Below, in pieces: positions 49,794-59,108 of a stretch of DNA of 64,000 nucleotides (positions are counted from its first letter, which is position 1; every line of letters starts with the position of its first letter). The translations under genes and the position numbers were made by a program. Source of the stretch: Albibacillus kandeliae (GTDB lineage Bacteria > Pseudomonadota > Alphaproteobacteria > Rhodobacterales > Rhodobacteraceae). The notes below the pieces were generated by a model that saw nothing but the letters and a program-made list of their open reading frames with translations, did no database searches and had not been told where the DNA came from. The stretch covers positions 358,388-422,387 of the forward strand of contig NZ_QEHM01000007.1 of the NCBI RefSeq assembly GCF_003116585.1, in the 5' to 3' direction.

Positions 49794-49818
49794 GCTTCGT
49801 CCACGCCCCGGATCGCGG

Positions 49819-50727
49819 TCAGAGAACGCGCGCTTCCGGCAGCCCCCGGCTGCCGAGCCCGTCCAGCACAAAGAGATGGCCGCCCTCCGGATGGGTCGAA
49901 ACCGCGCGCCCGGTGCCGGAATCACGGATCGAGGTGACGAAGAGCCGGTCCATCTGTGCCCCCCCGAAGGCGAGGCTCGACGGCAGGTCGACAGGCGCCG
50001 GAACACGCCGCAACAGGCGCCCCGAAGGATCGAAGCAGCCGATCTCGGCACTCCGGATCAGCGCGCCCCAGAGGTTGCCATCGGCATCGACCGTCGCGCC
50101 GTCGATCCCGGACCCCAGCGCGTCCGTGTCGATATGCACCCGTGGCACCGAGGCCGCACCGCTCTCGGGGTCATAATCGCAGGCCATCACCTGACGGCGC
50201 GGCGTGTCGGTGAAATAGAGCACCCGGCCATCGGGGCTGAAGCAGATACCGTTCCCGACCGTCAGCCCCTCGCACAGCACCGCGTGACCGCCCCGCCGGT
50301 CGATCCGGTGCAGCGCCCCAAGCGGGGCGCCGGTGCGGCCCATGCCCGCGCAGAGGAACCGGCCCTGCCGGTCCGCCTTGCCGTCGTTCAGCCGCATCGC
50401 CGGATCGGCACCCGTCAGGACCAGCAGGAGCTCCGTTTGTCCCGCGTCGGGTCGGAAGGTCACGACCGAATGTTCCAGCGCGACAACGATACCGCCGGGC
50501 TCGGCCAGCGCGATGGAGCCCACATGCCCCTCGAACGCAAAGGTCTCGACCCCGCGCGGCGCATCGCCTTCGAACCCCATCCGGCGGACCAGCCCGGCAA
50601 CGCCATCGATCCACCACAGGCACTGCGCGTCGGCATCCCAGACCGGGCTTTCCCCCAGCCGGTCCGGGGTCTCGCTCAGGCGGGTGACGGTCACGCCGTC
50701 GCCTGCCCCGTCAGGCATTCTGCTCAT
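49819..50727 (-). CDS. SMP-30/gluconolactonase family protein
   Basis: A 302-residue six-bladed beta-propeller with SMP-30 hallmarks: GESPVWDADAQCLWWID near residue 25 (metal Glu), MRLNDGKADRQGRFLCAG (metal Asn), GLTVGNGICFSPDGRVLYFTDT (metal Asn) and GSGIDGATVDADGNLWGAL (catalytic Asp). Members hydrolyse sugar-acid and other lactones with a divalent cation. It overlaps the tctA gene by 17 nt (or 8 nt from an internal ATG at 50718) and is the last gene of the large TTT/acyl-CoA operon. It may open a lactone intermediate of the unknown substrate. Confidence 0.9.
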   Translation of the reverse strand: MSRMPDGAGDGVTVTRLSETPDRLGESPVWDADAQCLWWIDGVAGLVRRMGFEGDAPRGVETFAFEGHVGSIALAEPGGIVVALEHSVVTFRPDAGQTELLLVLTGADPAMRLNDGKADRQGRFLCAGMGRTGAPLGALHRIDRRGGHAVLCEGLTVGNGICFSPDGRVLYFTDTPRRQVMACDYDPESGAASVPRVHIDTDALGSGIDGATVDADGNLWGALIRSAEIGCFDPSGRLLRRVPAPVDLPSSLAFGGAQMDRLFVTSIRDSGTGRAVSTHPEGGHLFVLDGLGSRGLPEARVL

Positions 50728-52234
50728 CCCGGTAACCGCCCCGACGCGACAGGGCGCGGCGCAACCCGGCGACGGTAAACCACGCGATGATCAGCAGCGA
50801 AGCGCCCATGATCACGCCCGAGATCGGTCGCGTCAGGAAGGTCGCGATCTCGCCGTTCGACACCACCAGCGCGCGGCGGAAGTTCTCTTCCATCATCGGG
50901 CCAAGCACGAAGCCCAGCAACAAGGGCGCCACCTCGAAGTTCAGCGCCTTCATGCCCCAGCCGAAGAACCCGAAGGCCAGCAGGACATAGATGTCCATCA
51001 CCTGGAAGTTCACGCTGTAGATGCCGATACAGACGAAGGCGACGATCACCGGGAACAGCAGGTGATAGGGGATCGACAGAATCCGCACCCAGATGCCGAT
51101 CAGCGGCAAGTTCAGGATCATCAGGAAAATGTTGCCGATGACGAAGCTCATCACCAGACCCCAGAACAGGTCGGGCGAGCCGGAAATCACGTTCGGCCCC
51201 GGCAGGATACCGTGCACCATCATGACGCCCAGCATGATCGCCATCACTGGGTCACCCGGGATCCCGAGGCTGAGGGTCGGGATGAAGGCCGCCTGCACCG
51301 CCGCGTTGTTCGCGGATTCCGGCGCGGCGATCCCCTCAATCGCACCCTTGCCGAATTCCTCGGGGTGCTTGGAGAGCTTCTTCTCGGTCGCGTAGGAGAT
51401 GAAGGTGGCCACCACACCGCCGGTCCCCGGCAGCGCGCCGAAGAAGGCACCGATGCCGGACCCCCGCGCCATCGGCATGGCCGACCGGCGCCACTGCTCC
51501 CGGCTCGGCAGCATCGACCGCAACGTGATGTCCTTGGTGTCCATCGGCGCCTTGATGATCCGCCCTGCGCTCGAAATGATCTCGGGCAGGCCGAACAGGC
51601 CGATGGCGACCGCGACCAGCGACAGGCCGTCGTAGAACTCGGGCATGCCAAAGGCAAAGCGCGCGACACCGCTGTTCAGATCGATCCCGACCAGCCCGAG
51701 CGCAAGGCCCAGCGTCACCGCCGCGAGCGACCGGATCGAGCGGCCGGAACCGATCAGCGCCGCCGCGATCAGGCCGAGGAACATCAGCGAGAAGTATTCC
51801 TGCGGGCCGAACTCCAGCGCGACCCGTGCCAGCGGCACCGAGAAGAGCGAGAGCAGCACGACCCCGAACATCGACCCGACAAATGACGCGACCGCGGTCA
51901 TGAACAGCGCCACACCGGCCTGCCCCTTGCGCGCCATCGGGTAGCCGTCGATGCCGGTCACGGCACTCGTCGCGGTTCCCGGCAGGTTCAGCAGGATCGA
52001 GGCGGTCGAGCCACCGTAGGCCGCGCCATAGTAGATGCCCGCCAGCATGATCAGCGCAAAGTTCGGCTCGAGGTGGTAGGTGATCGGTAGCAGCATGGCG
52101 AGGGTCGCCATCGTCCCGATCCCCGGCAGCACGCCGACAAGGGTGCCGAGGGTCACCCCGAGGAAACAGTAGGCCAGCCCGCCAAGTGAGGCGGCAACGG
52201 AAAGCCCGAGGGCAAGGTTGTTCAGCAGTTCCAT
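50711..52234 (-). CDS. tctA: Tripartite tricarboxylate transporter large permease TctA
   Basis: A 507-residue TctA with about 12 helices. The family motifs are GVLPGIGTMATLAMLLPITY and YYGAAYGGSTASILLNLPGT in the first half, and FFGALPGTGGVVATFISYATEK (cited as GALPGTGGVVATFIS) with SLGIPGDPVMAIMLG in the second. The ATG shares one base with the tctB stop (TAATG). It transports a carboxylate captured by a TctC-type binding protein using an ion gradient; the tctC gene lies at the other end of the cluster (60077). It is co-transcribed with catabolic genes, so the substrate probably enters the CoA pathway. Confidence 0.93.
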   Translation of the reverse strand: MELLNNLALGLSVAASLGGLAYCFLGVTLGTLVGVLPGIGTMATLAMLLPITYHLEPNFALIMLAGIYYGAAYGGSTASILLNLPGTATSAVTGIDGYPMARKGQAGVALFMTAVASFVGSMFGVVLLSLFSVPLARVALEFGPQEYFSLMFLGLIAAALIGSGRSIRSLAAVTLGLALGLVGIDLNSGVARFAFGMPEFYDGLSLVAVAIGLFGLPEIISSAGRIIKAPMDTKDITLRSMLPSREQWRRSAMPMARGSGIGAFFGALPGTGGVVATFISYATEKKLSKHPEEFGKGAIEGIAAPESANNAAVQAAFIPTLSLGIPGDPVMAIMLGVMMVHGILPGPNVISGSPDLFWGLVMSFVIGNIFLMILNLPLIGIWVRILSIPYHLLFPVIVAFVCIGIYSVNFQVMDIYVLLAFGFFGWGMKALNFEVAPLLLGFVLGPMMEENFRRALVVSNGEIATFLTRPISGVIMGASLLIIAWFTVAGLRRALSRRGGYRDEQNA

Positions 52235-52689
52235 TACCAGAACGCCTTGATCTGAAGTCCGAGAAGGAGGCTGAAGATCAGCCAGCACGAGAGCGCTGTC
52301 CCGACCGCAAGCATGGCGGCAGTCAGCAGCGAGGTGGTGCGGTTCGACAGCGACGCGAGGAACACCGCGACGAAGATCGCGGGCACCATTCCCACCCGTT
52401 CGATCAGAAGCGCAAAGGCCAGGAACGCGGCGGTCACCATCAGCACGCCGCGCAGGTTCGACCCTTCGCTCTCGGACTCCGAACGCCCGCCCGGTTCGGC
52501 GAAGACCAGCAGCACCGCGCCCAGCAGGCACATGCAGACCCCCAGCAGCATCGGGAAGTATCCCGGCCCCATGCGCGTCAGCGTGCCCAGCCGATAGTCG
52601 AAGGCCTCGGTCAGGATGAATAGTCCGACAGCGACGGTGATCAGCCCCGCGATCACGTCCTCGCGTCTCAGTTTCAGGTAAGCCAGCAT
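52234..52689 (-). CDS. tctB: Tripartite tricarboxylate transporter small permease TctB
   Basis: A 151-residue membrane protein with four helices (about residues 12-30, 42-62, 82-100 and 115-145). MGPGYFPMLLGVCMCLLG is the usual TctB signature. ATG 52689 follows GGGAGGGAAC; an upstream frame to 52719 is not needed. It is coupled to tctA by a one-base overlap and lies 26 bp after the fused SDR gene. Confidence 0.88.
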   Translation of the reverse strand: MLAYLKLRREDVIAGLITVAVGLFILTEAFDYRLGTLTRMGPGYFPMLLGVCMCLLGAVLLVFAEPGGRSESESEGSNLRGVLMVTAAFLAFALLIERVGMVPAIFVAVFLASLSNRTTSLLTAAMLAVGTALSCWLIFSLLLGLQIKAFW

Positions 52690-52715
52690 GTTCCCTCCCA
52701 CGGCCGGTCGGCCGC

Positions 52716-54026
52716 TCAATCAGTCGTCTCGTGTCTCGTTTCTGCGCCCGCTGCAAACTGTGTCCGCGCGGGCCCGGCCTGCACCGACTGGCCGGTGAGA
52801 TAGCCCGCACCGTCACCGGTCAGCCAAAGCGCCAGTTCCGCCATCCCGTCCCGTCGCGCATCGCTCCAGTCGAGCGCGTTCACCCGGTGGCGGCGCGGTC
52901 CCCACTCCAGCGCAAGCAGACGCGCCATCATCCCGAGCGCCGCTGCCGTTGCCGGGTCTCCCCCGCCCGAAAGCAGCAGCACGGCAAGGCCCGCGCCGTC
53001 GTCCCGTGTCTCCAGCACCTCGGCGAGGTCGCGGACATCGGCCAGCGCCCGGGTCGTGTCCGTCACATCGCAGCCGCGCATGTCGATCACAGCGCCAAAC
53101 GGCGACGCCTCCAAAAGCGCGGCGGGCGTTGCGACGTGCAGCACTTCCCGGTCCCGGCCCGCGACGCGGACCAGTCGCTCCGCCTCTGCGCCGGTGCCGA
53201 TGACCGCCAGCCGGGTTGTCCCGACGGGCGGCTTGGTCTCGGTCGCCGGGAGCGCCGTGCCCGCAGCGGCCAGCGCACCGCCATCGACCGACACGCAACG
53301 CCCGGCAAGAACCCGGCCCGAGGGCGAGGCTGCGAAGGCAACCGCGCGGGCAATATCATCGGGCGTTCCGAGGCGGCCCAGAGGAACCCGCGCCGCGGCG
53401 GCCTCCGCATCCAGCCGCCCTGCCGCGATCAGCCCCTCGACCAGCTCGGTACGGACGAACCCGGGCGCGATGGCCGTCACGTCTATCCCGCGCCCCGCCG
53501 CCTCGGCATCAAGCGTCCGGGTCAGTTCCATCACCGCGGCCTTGGTAGCGCTGTAGGCCCCGCGCAGCGGAATCGCCCGCAGAGCGGCGCCCGAGGCGAT
53601 GTTGACGATCACGCTACCCGGAGCCAGCAGCCCCAGCGCCGCCCGGCAGATCGCCTCGACGCTGCCAAGGTTCACGGCGACGAGACGCGCGAACTCCGCC
53701 GCCGGGATCTCGCCGATGCGCCGCCCCGAGGTATCGGTGATGCCCGCGTTGTTCACCACGATCTCAAGCCCGCCAAGCGCCTCGGCGGCCCGCCCGACCA
53801 GACCGGAAGCGGCACGCATGTCCGAGAGGTCCACCGCCAGCGCCACGTGCCCCGCGCCCAGCTCGGCGGCGCGCGCCTCGGCCCGTGCCGCATCCACATC
53901 GGCAATCGCGCAGCGCACCCCCTCGGCGGCCAATGCCCGGCAGATGGCCCAGCCGATCCCGCCAGCCCCGCCCGTGACGAGGGCGCGGCGGGCCGGGGAA
54001 GGGTCTGCGGGATCCCGTGTCATCAT
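52716..54026 (-). CDS. Fused SDR: active N-terminal domain plus degenerate SDR-like C-terminal domain
   Basis: A 436-residue protein. Residues 12-258 form a complete short-chain dehydrogenase (VTGGAGGIG, NNAGITD, NIASGAAL with Ser, YSATK with Tyr/Lys, and a C-terminal VDGG). Residues about 265-436 are extra and have a second Rossmann-like start (LAVIGTGAEAERLV). They include a LALEWGPRRHRVNALDW stretch and GYLTGQSVQ, which resemble the C-terminal part of an SDR but lack the Tyr-x3-Lys pair. Fusion to a pseudo-SDR is unusual and may fix a dimer-like assembly. In this operon it likely oxidises a 3-hydroxyacyl-CoA or cyclic alcohol. Two adjacent ATGs (54026, 54023) are possible starts. Confidence 0.82.
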   Translation of the reverse strand: MMTRDPADPSPARRALVTGGAGGIGWAICRALAAEGVRCAIADVDAARAEARAAELGAGHVALAVDLSDMRAASGLVGRAAEALGGLEIVVNNAGITDTSGRRIGEIPAAEFARLVAVNLGSVEAICRAALGLLAPGSVIVNIASGAALRAIPLRGAYSATKAAVMELTRTLDAEAAGRGIDVTAIAPGFVRTELVEGLIAAGRLDAEAAAARVPLGRLGTPDDIARAVAFAASPSGRVLAGRCVSVDGGALAAAGTALPATETKPPVGTTRLAVIGTGAEAERLVRVAGRDREVLHVATPAALLEASPFGAVIDMRGCDVTDTTRALADVRDLAEVLETRDDGAGLAVLLLSGGGDPATAAALGMMARLLALEWGPRRHRVNALDWSDARRDGMAELALWLTGDGAGYLTGQSVQAGPARTQFAAGAETRHETTD

Positions 54027-54032
54027 GACGAC

Positions 54033-54785
54033 CTACAGGTTCGACGTGTTGATGCCGCCGTCGACCAGCAGCACCTGACCGGTCACGAAATCGCTCTCGG
54101 GCGCGCAGAGATAGACGATGGCGCGCGCGATGTCCTCGACCGTGCCGAGCCGTCCCAGCGGCGTACTCGCGATGCGCTTGGCGTCGAGGTCGGCATTGCG
54201 GTGCTTCTGCGTGCCCTCGGTGGGGATCGCAGAGGGCGCGACCGCGTTCACCCGGATGTTGCGCGCCCCGAGCTCGGCGGCGGCGGCCCGGGTCATGCCC
54301 ATTACGCCCGCCTTGATGCCTGAGTAGACCAACGACCGCGGTGCCGAGCGGAACCCGGCGGCCGAGGCCACGTTGACGATGGCTCCGCCGCGGGTCTCGT
54401 CCATCACCTCGGCAGCGGCCTGCGTGCCCCAGATCACCCCGTTGAAGCCGATTTGCAGCATCCGGTCCACCGTCTCCGGCGCGATGTCGGGGATCGCCTG
54501 ATACCGAACCCAGGCGGCGTTGTTCACCATGACGTCGAGCTGCCCGGCCGCGTCCATCACGGCCTTGACCGCCGCATAGACGCCTTCGCGCGTGGCGACG
54601 TTCTGCACCACGGGGATCGCCTTGCCGCCCTCGGCGGTGATCTCGCTCACCGCTTCTTCGACGAATTCGGGTTTCAGGTCGTTGATCGCCACGGTCCAGC
54701 CGCGCGCCGCCATCAGCTTGGCGCTCGCCTTGCCGATCCCGTGACCGGCTCCGGTGATCAGGGCGACCTTGTGTTCAGAGTGCAT
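54033..54785 (-). CDS. Short-chain dehydrogenase/reductase
   Basis: A 250-residue SDR with ITGAGHGIG (residues 10-18), VNNAAW, the catalytic Ser in NVASAAG, and YSGIK containing the Tyr/Lys pair; it ends TGQVLLVDGGINTSNL. The Asp after the second strand (INDLKPEF) favours NAD over NADP. It lies 6 bp before the fused SDR gene and 20 bp after the small acyl-CoA dehydrogenase gene. A 3-hydroxyacyl-CoA dehydrogenase role is plausible because no FadB-type enzyme is present in the cluster. Confidence 0.88.
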   Translation of the reverse strand: MHSEHKVALITGAGHGIGKASAKLMAARGWTVAINDLKPEFVEEAVSEITAEGGKAIPVVQNVATREGVYAAVKAVMDAAGQLDVMVNNAAWVRYQAIPDIAPETVDRMLQIGFNGVIWGTQAAAEVMDETRGGAIVNVASAAGFRSAPRSLVYSGIKAGVMGMTRAAAAELGARNIRVNAVAPSAIPTEGTQKHRNADLDAKRIASTPLGRLGTVEDIARAIVYLCAPESDFVTGQVLLVDGGINTSNL

Positions 54786-54805
54786 CTTGTCCTGTCCTCG
54801 TTCTT

Positions 54806-55783
54806 TCACGCCGCGTTCGCCAGCAGGTCGGCGGCCACCGCCTCGATCAGGTCGGCCGCGCCGCCCTGCGCGGCCAGCGCCTTGATCATCCGCAGGTGCC
54901 GGTGCAACGGCACCTCCCAGGTAAAGCCCATGCCGCCATGCACCTGGATCGCGCTCTCCGCAACCCGGGCTCCCAGCGTCGCCGCGCCGACAAAGGTCGC
55001 GCGGGCGGCAGCGGCAGGCACCGCGCATTCCGGCGAGAGGCTGCGGTGGATGTTGTTGCGAATGGTCTCCACCGCCAGACAGTCGCGGGCAAGGTGGTGC
55101 TGGATCGACTGGTTCGCCGACAGCGGACGCCCGAACTGGACACGTTCCTGCGCGTAGTCTGCGGCACGCGACAGGCAATCCTCGGCTGCGCCGAGGATCA
55201 GCGCCGCCCGAAGGACCAGCGCATCGGCCCTGAGCCGCGCCACCGCATCCGCCGACAGCTCGGGACCGGACGCCGCCGTGACACGCACCCGCGCCTCCGG
55301 GCGCTCAAGGTCCAGCGTCGACTCCGTCTCTACCATTGCGCCCTCGCCCGGCGTCACCAGCACGCCGCCCTCGTCGGCCCCCAGCACCAGCACCCGCGCG
55401 CAGGCCTCCGCCAGCGGCGCACGCCCCACGACGCCCGAGGTGCCACCGAGCATTCCGCTCCAAGCCACGGTCACCGGCATCTCGCCAGAGACAATCGCGC
55501 TCGCCAGAGCGTCGTCCACACCTGCAAAGGCGCGGGCCAGCAACATGCATTCCAGCAGCGGCGCAGCAAGGAACCCGCCGCCCGCCGCCCGCAGCACCGG
55601 CACGGCAAATCCCAGCGGCAGGTCCATGCCACCCACCGCTTCAGGGGCAAGGATGCCGGTCAGACCGGCCTCGGCCAGCAGGTCCATCCGCTCGGGCAGG
55701 CCCGCTGCCTCGGCGCAGGCCGTGGTGACCGCGCGGGCGGTCTCGACGAAGTCCTCGGGATTGAGTTCCGTATCCGTGGTCAT
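54806..55783 (-). CDS. Acyl-CoA dehydrogenase, short (325-residue) subunit type
   Basis: From ATG 55783 this is 325 residues, about 60 short of a standard acyl-CoA dehydrogenase. The middle flavin-binding strand region is reduced. The C-terminal helical half is clear: QERVQFGRPLSANQSIQHHLA and AIQVHGGMGFTWEVPLHRHLR. Such short FadE forms pair with a 390-residue partner to make alpha2beta2 enzymes in steroid and other ring-acid catabolism. The partner gene lies one base upstream, supporting a heteromer in which each subunit supplies part of the active site. Confidence 0.85.
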   Translation of the reverse strand: MTTDTELNPEDFVETARAVTTACAEAAGLPERMDLLAEAGLTGILAPEAVGGMDLPLGFAVPVLRAAGGGFLAAPLLECMLLARAFAGVDDALASAIVSGEMPVTVAWSGMLGGTSGVVGRAPLAEACARVLVLGADEGGVLVTPGEGAMVETESTLDLERPEARVRVTAASGPELSADAVARLRADALVLRAALILGAAEDCLSRAADYAQERVQFGRPLSANQSIQHHLARDCLAVETIRNNIHRSLSPECAVPAAAARATFVGAATLGARVAESAIQVHGGMGFTWEVPLHRHLRMIKALAAQGGAADLIEAVAADLLANAA

Positions 55784-55784
55784 G

Positions 55785-56975
55785 TCAGGCCTTCCGCTTG
55801 AGCTGGAGAATTCGCTTGGAGATGATGTCGAGCTGGATCTCGGTCGTGCCCGCATAGATCGTCTCGGCCCGCGACTTCAGATAGATATCCTCCATCCGCT
55901 TACGGGCGACCCTCAGAGTGTCGGACGCCTCGACCGGAAACTGCGAGACGATCTCCAGCGCCAGCCGTGCAAATCCCTGGTGCGCCTCGCTCCAGAACAG
56001 CTTCGGCAGCGACCCGCGCGGCCCGATCTCCTGTCCGTCGATCAGCGACCCGACGAGCGTTTCCACGTGGCCCTTCAGCAGCTCGATGTTCACCGAGACC
56101 TCGGCCAGAGCGCGACGATAGGTGCTCTCAGCCAGATGCCGGGTGGCCGGGTCCGACAGGCAGGCCGAGACGAGGTGGTTCAACTGGTTCTCGAAGCGCC
56201 AGGCGCGGTGCATCCGGTTGGTCGCCCGTTCGATCGACAGCACCCGCGTCGCGGCGGCCCAGCCCTCGTCGGGCGACCCGAGCATGTCCTCCTCGGGGAT
56301 CACCACGTTGTTCAGGAAGACCTCGCAGAACGACCGCTCACCATCGATCGACTGGATCTCGCGGATGTCGACGCCCGGCGTGTCGGTGCGCAGCGCAAAG
56401 AGAACGAGGCCCCTGTGCCGGTCTTCCACCGGACCCGTCCGCGCCAGCAGCAGGCAGCGGCGCGACTTGGACGCGCCAGAGGTCCAGATCTTCTGGCCAT
56501 TCACCACCCAGCCGTCCGCCGTCTGCACGGCGCGGGTGCGCAACCCGGCGAGGTCCGATCCCGCGTTCGGTTCCGAGAAACCCTGGCACCAGATGTCGCG
56601 CATCTCGAGGATGGCGGGCAGGTATTCGGCCTTCTGCTCGGGCCGGCCCACCGCCATGATGATCGGCCCGGCCAGTTCCTTGCCGATCGAGTTCACGCTT
56701 TCGGGCATCGGGGTCCGCCCGATCTCGCGGCTGATGTCGAGATGGGCGCGCAGGCCCAGCCCGCCGCCGCCGTACTCCTTGGGCCAGGTCGCCCCGACCA
56801 GCCCGGCGCGGTGCAGCTTCGCTTCCCAGTCGCAGAGCTCGGCCACGGTGTTGCGCCGCGTGCTCGGGCGATCTTCGCGCAGCGCGTCCGGCAGGTTGGC
56901 ATCGAGCCAGGCCCGCGCATGGGCGGCCATGCCCTGTTCCGCCGTCCGGGTTTCGGCCAGTGCTGTCTGTGTCAT
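55785..56975 (-). CDS. Acyl-CoA dehydrogenase, long (396-residue) subunit
   Basis: A 396-residue acyl-CoA dehydrogenase with WCQGFSEPNAGSDLAGLRTRA (cited as CQGFSEPNAGSDLAGL), VVNGQKIWTSGA and the C-terminal ETIYAGTTEIQ. The Glu base of medium-chain enzymes (YEGT) is Ala here (YAGT). In heteromeric FadE proteins the base comes from another position or the partner subunit, which fits the neighbouring short gene. It overlaps the CoA ligase stop by 4 nt and ends one base before the short subunit. FAD-dependent alpha,beta-desaturation of the activated acid is expected. Confidence 0.88.
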   Translation of the reverse strand: MTQTALAETRTAEQGMAAHARAWLDANLPDALREDRPSTRRNTVAELCDWEAKLHRAGLVGATWPKEYGGGGLGLRAHLDISREIGRTPMPESVNSIGKELAGPIIMAVGRPEQKAEYLPAILEMRDIWCQGFSEPNAGSDLAGLRTRAVQTADGWVVNGQKIWTSGASKSRRCLLLARTGPVEDRHRGLVLFALRTDTPGVDIREIQSIDGERSFCEVFLNNVVIPEEDMLGSPDEGWAAATRVLSIERATNRMHRAWRFENQLNHLVSACLSDPATRHLAESTYRRALAEVSVNIELLKGHVETLVGSLIDGQEIGPRGSLPKLFWSEAHQGFARLALEIVSQFPVEASDTLRVARKRMEDIYLKSRAETIYAGTTEIQLDIISKRILQLKRKA

Positions 56976-59107
56976 TCGGCTGCCTCTGCCTTGGTCTCCC
57001 CGCGCGGCACGATCAGGGCATCGAGCGCGATGGCGCCCTGCCCGGCATCCCGGACGAGAAGGGGGTTGATGTCGATCTCGGCCACGTCCGCAGCGTGGCG
57101 GACGGCGAATTCGGAAAGCGCGACGATGGCCCCGGCCACCGCCTCCACGTCGGCGGGCGCACGGCCCCGCGCCCCGTCGAGCAGGGCAAAGGCCTTCAGT
57201 TCGCGCAGCATCGCGTGCGCCTCGTCCCGCGTGACCGGCGCCGTGCGCAGCGCGGTGTCGCGGAACACCTCGGCAAAGATGCCACCCAGCCCGACCATGA
57301 CCACGGGCCCGAAAATCGGATCGGTCGTGGTGCCAAGGATCAGCTCGGTACCGCCGGTGATCATCGGCGCGACCAGCACGCCCTCGATCCGCGCCTTGGG
57401 CGCGTGATCGGCCGCGGCCGCTATGATGCGGTCATAGGCCGCCGCTGCCGCGGCCCGGCCGGTAACGCCCAGCACCACACCGCCGATGTCGGACTTGTGC
57501 TGGATGTCAGCCGATAGGATCTTCATGGCCACCGGCGCGGCCATGCGTTCAGCCGCCTCTCCCGCCGCATCGGCGGAGGTGGCGATGACCTCCTCCGGGA
57601 ACCGGATGCCCGCCGCGCCAAGCGCGCGCTTGGCCCCGGCCTCGTTCGCGACAGCGGTCCGGTCCAGCGGCTCTGCGGCGATCACCGCCGTCGTCCCAGA
57701 CGTCGCGGGGACCGACATGCGGCCCAGCCCGGCCACCCCTTCCATCATCATGTCGATGGTCGGGAAGGTCAGGATACCCATCTCGTTCAGCGTCCGCAGC
57801 GCATCGTCCGGGCTTGCCACGCAGGCCACGATCACCTTGTCGGGGTGGCTCTCGCGCACCCGGCGCAGTGCGCCGAGGTAGACGTCGCGCAGGCGCGGCA
57901 CGTCGAGCCCCATCGCCATCATCACGCAGACAACCTCGTTCGCCTCATCTGCGCAGACCGCCGACAGCAGTTCCTCGAAGGTCTCAGGGTTGGCCGACAT
58001 CTGCGCCGTCGCGTCCACCGGGTTGACGGGCGACGACAGCGGCAGAACGGCACGGATGCGGTCCTGCGCCGGTGTGCCGGTGCGGTTGAGCGCGATGCCT
58101 CGCGCATCGGCCGCGTCCGCCATCATGATCCCGAACCCGCCCGAGGCGGTGATGACCGACACCGACGGCGCGGCGCTGACACGACGGTCACCAAGGGCGG
58201 CCACCGCACTGCCGAGTTGCACAAGCAGTTCGAGCGAATGCACGCGCACCGCCCCATGTTTTGCGAAGACGGCGTCAAACACCCGGTCCGAGCCTGCGAG
58301 GCCCCCGGTATGCGACAGCGCCGCCGCCTGCCCCGCATCGGAGGCGCCCATCTTCAGCACGATCACCGGTTTGCCCGCCGCCCGCGCAACTTCCAGCGCC
58401 TCGGTCAGGCGGCCTGCGTCCCGGCAGGTCTCCATGCAGCACAGGATCACCCGCGTCGCGTCGTCACCCGCACACCATGCGATGGCGTCGGCAAGGTCCA
58501 CGTCGCACTCGTTGCCCGAGGCGAGGAACCGGCTGATCCCGGCGCCGCTGCGGCCCAGCATCTTCATGGCGAGGCTGCCGACATTGCCGCTCTGCGAGAC
58601 GATGGCCACCGGCCCCTCCGCCGGCATCTCGGTCTCCAGCGCGACCGAGAAGGTCCCGATCGCCCGCTCCGGCACGCTGACGGTCCCAAGGCAGTTCGGC
58701 CCTAGCACCCGCATCCCCGTGCGATCCGCGACGTCCCGCAGTTCCGCCTGCGCGGTAGCCCCTGCCGGCCCCATCTCGGCAAACCCGGCCGACAGCACGA
58801 TGGCCGCCGGAACCCCGCGCGCGGCACATTCCTTGGCAGCGGCCAACGCCCCAGTCCCCGGCACCGCGATCAGCGCGAGGTCCGGCACCTCGGGAAGCTC
58901 GGCCACGCCGGTATAACCCGGCAGGTCCTGAATCATGCCGCCCTTGGGGTTTACCGGCAGGATCTGCCCGGCGTACCCGTGTTTCTTGAGGAGGGAGACC
59001 GGGCGGCCTCCCGTCTTGCGCGGATCGGTCGAGGCGCCGATCACCGCGATGCTGCGGGGGCGGAAGATCTGATCCAGCCCGCGCCCCAGCCTGCGTTCGC
59101 CACTCAT
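56972..59107 (-). CDS. NDP-forming acyl-CoA synthetase (acetate-CoA ligase family, fused alpha-beta)
   Basis: A 711-residue fused enzyme. Residues about 10-140 are a CoA-binding Rossmann domain (RPRSIAVIGASTDPRKTGG). The following succinyl-CoA-ligase-like domains include VAIVSQSGNVGSLAMKM and LSHTGGLAGSDRVFDAVF, with the phospho-His in LSHTGG (near residue 260). Residues about 490-700 form the ATP-grasp part (AMKILSADIQHKSDIGGVVLG, VLVAPMITGGTELILGTTTD). It activates a carboxylate to its CoA thioester with ATP, releasing ADP and phosphate. It is second in the operon, directly after the crotonase gene. The imported TTT substrate is the likely acid. Confidence 0.9.
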   Translation of the reverse strand: MSGERRLGRGLDQIFRPRSIAVIGASTDPRKTGGRPVSLLKKHGYAGQILPVNPKGGMIQDLPGYTGVAELPEVPDLALIAVPGTGALAAAKECAARGVPAAIVLSAGFAEMGPAGATAQAELRDVADRTGMRVLGPNCLGTVSVPERAIGTFSVALETEMPAEGPVAIVSQSGNVGSLAMKMLGRSGAGISRFLASGNECDVDLADAIAWCAGDDATRVILCCMETCRDAGRLTEALEVARAAGKPVIVLKMGASDAGQAAALSHTGGLAGSDRVFDAVFAKHGAVRVHSLELLVQLGSAVAALGDRRVSAAPSVSVITASGGFGIMMADAADARGIALNRTGTPAQDRIRAVLPLSSPVNPVDATAQMSANPETFEELLSAVCADEANEVVCVMMAMGLDVPRLRDVYLGALRRVRESHPDKVIVACVASPDDALRTLNEMGILTFPTIDMMMEGVAGLGRMSVPATSGTTAVIAAEPLDRTAVANEAGAKRALGAAGIRFPEEVIATSADAAGEAAERMAAPVAMKILSADIQHKSDIGGVVLGVTGRAAAAAAYDRIIAAAADHAPKARIEGVLVAPMITGGTELILGTTTDPIFGPVVMVGLGGIFAEVFRDTALRTAPVTRDEAHAMLRELKAFALLDGARGRAPADVEAVAGAIVALSEFAVRHAADVAEIDINPLLVRDAGQGAIALDALIVPRGETKAEAAE

Positions 59108-59108
59108 G

